This document shows, piece by piece, positions 10,998-12,036 of a stretch of DNA of 12,036 bases. The position numbers and the translations under genes were made by a program. Position 1 is the stretch's first letter; each line of letters begins with the position of its first letter. This DNA comes from Competibacteraceae bacterium UBA2788 (GTDB lineage: Bacteria; Pseudomonadota; Gammaproteobacteria; Competibacterales; Competibacteraceae). Where the stretch lies: NCBI GenBank assembly GCA_002352185.1, contig DEHY01000067.1, forward strand, positions 14,704-26,739. Direction: 5' to 3'. Below the pieces are notes generated by a model, which did no database searches, was not told the origin of the DNA, and saw nothing but the letters and a program-made list of their open reading frames with translations.

Positions 10998-11636
10998 TCA
11001 GTCTCGGAAAACGGGGGCGGGCGCCAGATGCACCAGATGACGTTCGGCATCCAGATGAGGAACTTGCAGCGGGTGAACGCCAACCACGACATAACCTGAC
11101 GGCAGGCGGGCCAATTCGTCGTCGGGGAAGACGCCTTTCATCGCCAGCAACCGGCCTTCGGGCGCGCACAGCCGACCGGCGTCCGCCACCATATCCGCCA
11201 AGGTCGCGAACGCCCGCGACACGACGCTATTGAATAGAGTGGTCGGCTGATAGTCCTCGACTCGGCTGCGGATCACGCTGACATTCGCCAGCTTCAGTTC
11301 GGCGACGACCTGGGTCAGAAACCGGGTGCGCTTGCCGTTGCTGTCCAGCAAACAGAATTCACAGTCGGGTCGGGCGCTCGCCAGCGGGATGCCCGGCAAG
11401 CCGGCGCCGCTGCCGACATCCAGCACGCGCGGCCCCTCCAGCCAGGGCAGGATGGACAGGCTGTCCAGCAGATGCCGAATTACCATGGCGTCGGGATCGC
11501 GCACGGCGGTGAGGTTATAAGCACGGTTCCAGCGTTCCAGCAAGGCCAGATAAGTCGTCAGGCAGTCCACGGAACCGGTGGACAGCCGCAGCCCCAGCCG
11601 TTTGCTCCCCTCAATGATGGATTGTTCAATATTCAT
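10998..11636 (-). CDS. rsmG: 16S rRNA (guanine-N7) methyltransferase RsmG
   Basis: RsmG (GidB) methylates N7 of G527 (E. coli numbering) in the 530 loop of 16S rRNA using S-adenosylmethionine. Loss of it in several bacteria gives low-level streptomycin resistance. The product is 212 residues, close to E. coli (207). Conserved motifs are WNRAYNLTA (36-44), RHLLDSL (54-60), the SAM-binding loop VLDVGSGAGLPGIPLA (71-86) and SRAF (140-143). The start at 11636 (MNIEQSIIEG) fits the family, although no strong Shine-Dalgarno sequence precedes it. It is the first gene of the rsmG-parA-parB unit. The usual upstream neighbour mnmG is not next to it. Confidence 0.97.
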   Translation of the reverse strand: MNIEQSIIEGSKRLGLRLSTGSVDCLTTYLALLERWNRAYNLTAVRDPDAMVIRHLLDSLSILPWLEGPRVLDVGSGAGLPGIPLASARPDCEFCLLDSNGKRTRFLTQVVAELKLANVSVIRSRVEDYQPTTLFNSVVSRAFATLADMVADAGRLCAPEGRLLAMKGVFPDDELARLPSGYVVVGVHPLQVPHLDAERHLVHLAPAPVFRD

Positions 11637-11901
11637 GCGCCGTCGCTGTGCTGTCCATAGGTTCGCATGCTTTGTGAAGAGGTCGCGGATTGTAACATGC
11701 CCTTCGGCGATGACAGGGGTTGGCGCGTTGCCGCAGAATCACCAAGCCTTCACTATTTTACTATCTGACCGTCACCTGACTTGCCAAAAATTCAATTTTC
11801 TTAGGCATTTGGTGAATGAAGCGCATGATTTTGGTGTTCAAGGCGGCGCATGAGCGCTGTCTCGTTTCGATATCCGCGTGACCTATACAACGCAAACGAT
11901 C
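11637..11901. other. intergenic region between hypF and rsmG
   Basis: These 265 bases hold the candidate rsmG promoter and an AT-rich imperfect dyad at 11782-11807 (TGCC ... AAAATT / AATTTT ... GGCA). No clear intrinsic terminator for hypF is visible. A small GCGC-TCAT-GCGC stem just after hypF has no T run. Minus-strand ORFs of 16-21 codons exist here but lack ribosome binding sites. I see no tRNA or mobile element. Confidence 0.5.
11689..11716 (-). promoter_or_regulatory. candidate promoter for rsmG-parA-parB
   Basis: The -35 box is CTGTCA (11711-11716) and the -10 box is TACAAT (11689-11694), five of six consensus bases, with a 16-bp spacer. The start of transcription would be near 11682, about 46 nt before rsmG. 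It is weaker than the atp promoter but sits where a promoter is needed, because the next gene upstream ends 265 nt away. Confidence 0.5.
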
Positions 11902-12036
11902 TCAACAAACCCCGTGCCGCAGCGCGATCCACGCCTGGCCTAGGCTCAGGCCACCATCATTGGGCGGCGCCTGACGGGCTTCGTGAACCCTCAGCCCGTT
12001 CTGCTCCAGCCGACTTCGCACCTGAACGCTCAACAG
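11902..12036 (-). CDS. hypF: C-terminal end of carbamoyltransferase HypF (partial)
   Basis: The last 44 codons of a minus-strand gene enter at the window edge and end with TGA at 11902-11904. The frame contains APPNDGGLSLGQAWIA, the signature end of the Kae1-like domain of HypF. HypF makes and transfers the carbamoyl group that becomes the CN ligand of [NiFe]-hydrogenases, handing it to HypE. The full protein is usually about 750 residues, so over 90 percent lies outside the window. The related TobZ-type O-carbamoyltransferases have a different ending, so HypF is the best call, but it rests on a short segment. It implies that the organism makes or once made a [NiFe]-hydrogenase. Confidence 0.85.
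   Translation of the reverse strand: MLSVQVRSRLEQNGLRVHEARQAPPNDGGLSLGQAWIALRHGVC

Noticed and set aside
11761..11826. 21-codon minus-strand ORF starting MRFIHQMPKK in the hypF-rsmG gap
   Set aside because: It has no ribosome binding site and no recognisable family, and its length is within chance expectation.
9318..11901. parS centromere sites near parAB
   Set aside because: Reading for the palindromic core (TTCACGTGAA-like) on both strands gave no match. A pattern search of the whole genome would be needed.

Overview
This window is an almost complete chromosome-maintenance and energy locus of a gammaproteobacterium with moderately high GC. The main block runs on the minus strand, from high to low coordinates: rsmG, parA, parB, atpI, atpB, atpE, atpF, atpH, atpA, atpG, atpD, atpC. 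The assignment to Gammaproteobacteria rests on the gene order rsmG-parA-parB-atpIBEFHAGDC and on subunit sequences close to those remembered for E. coli, above all AtpD, AtpA and RsmG. The lineage within the class cannot be fixed by eye. A Chromatiales- or Competibacteraceae-like organism would fit, but that is a guess.

Region by region: 1-265 is the upstream region of a plus-strand AMP-forming acyl-CoA synthetase (266-1909). It may also hold a very small minus-strand ORF. At 1910-2043 the synthetase and the atp operon converge, and a strong intrinsic terminator faces the atp operon. The eight F1Fo-ATP synthase genes plus atpI fill 2044-9138. A near-consensus sigma70 promoter (9274-9303) lies just behind parB and gives a leader of about 130 nt that holds a 15-codon ORF with a good ribosome binding site. 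parB, parA and rsmG form a tightly packed upstream operon (9318-11636) with a plausible promoter at 11689-11716. After a 265-base gap comes the C-terminal end of a HypF-type [NiFe]-hydrogenase maturation protein, cut by the window edge.

The atp genes encode a complete proton-type ATP synthase: a, c and b in the membrane, delta, alpha, gamma, beta and epsilon in F1, and AtpI as assembly helper. All catalytic motifs are intact, and the c subunit carries the ion-binding Asp in a context expected for H+ coupling. ParA and ParB are the chromosomal segregation pair, and RsmG methylates 16S rRNA.

I found no mobile element, CRISPR array, tRNA or rRNA, and nothing that looks like a new multi-gene system. 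The points worth a second look are regulatory or contextual: the atp leader ORF, two long intercistronic hairpins (atpB-atpE and atpD-atpC), and the replacement of the usual mnmG neighbour of rsmG by hypF.
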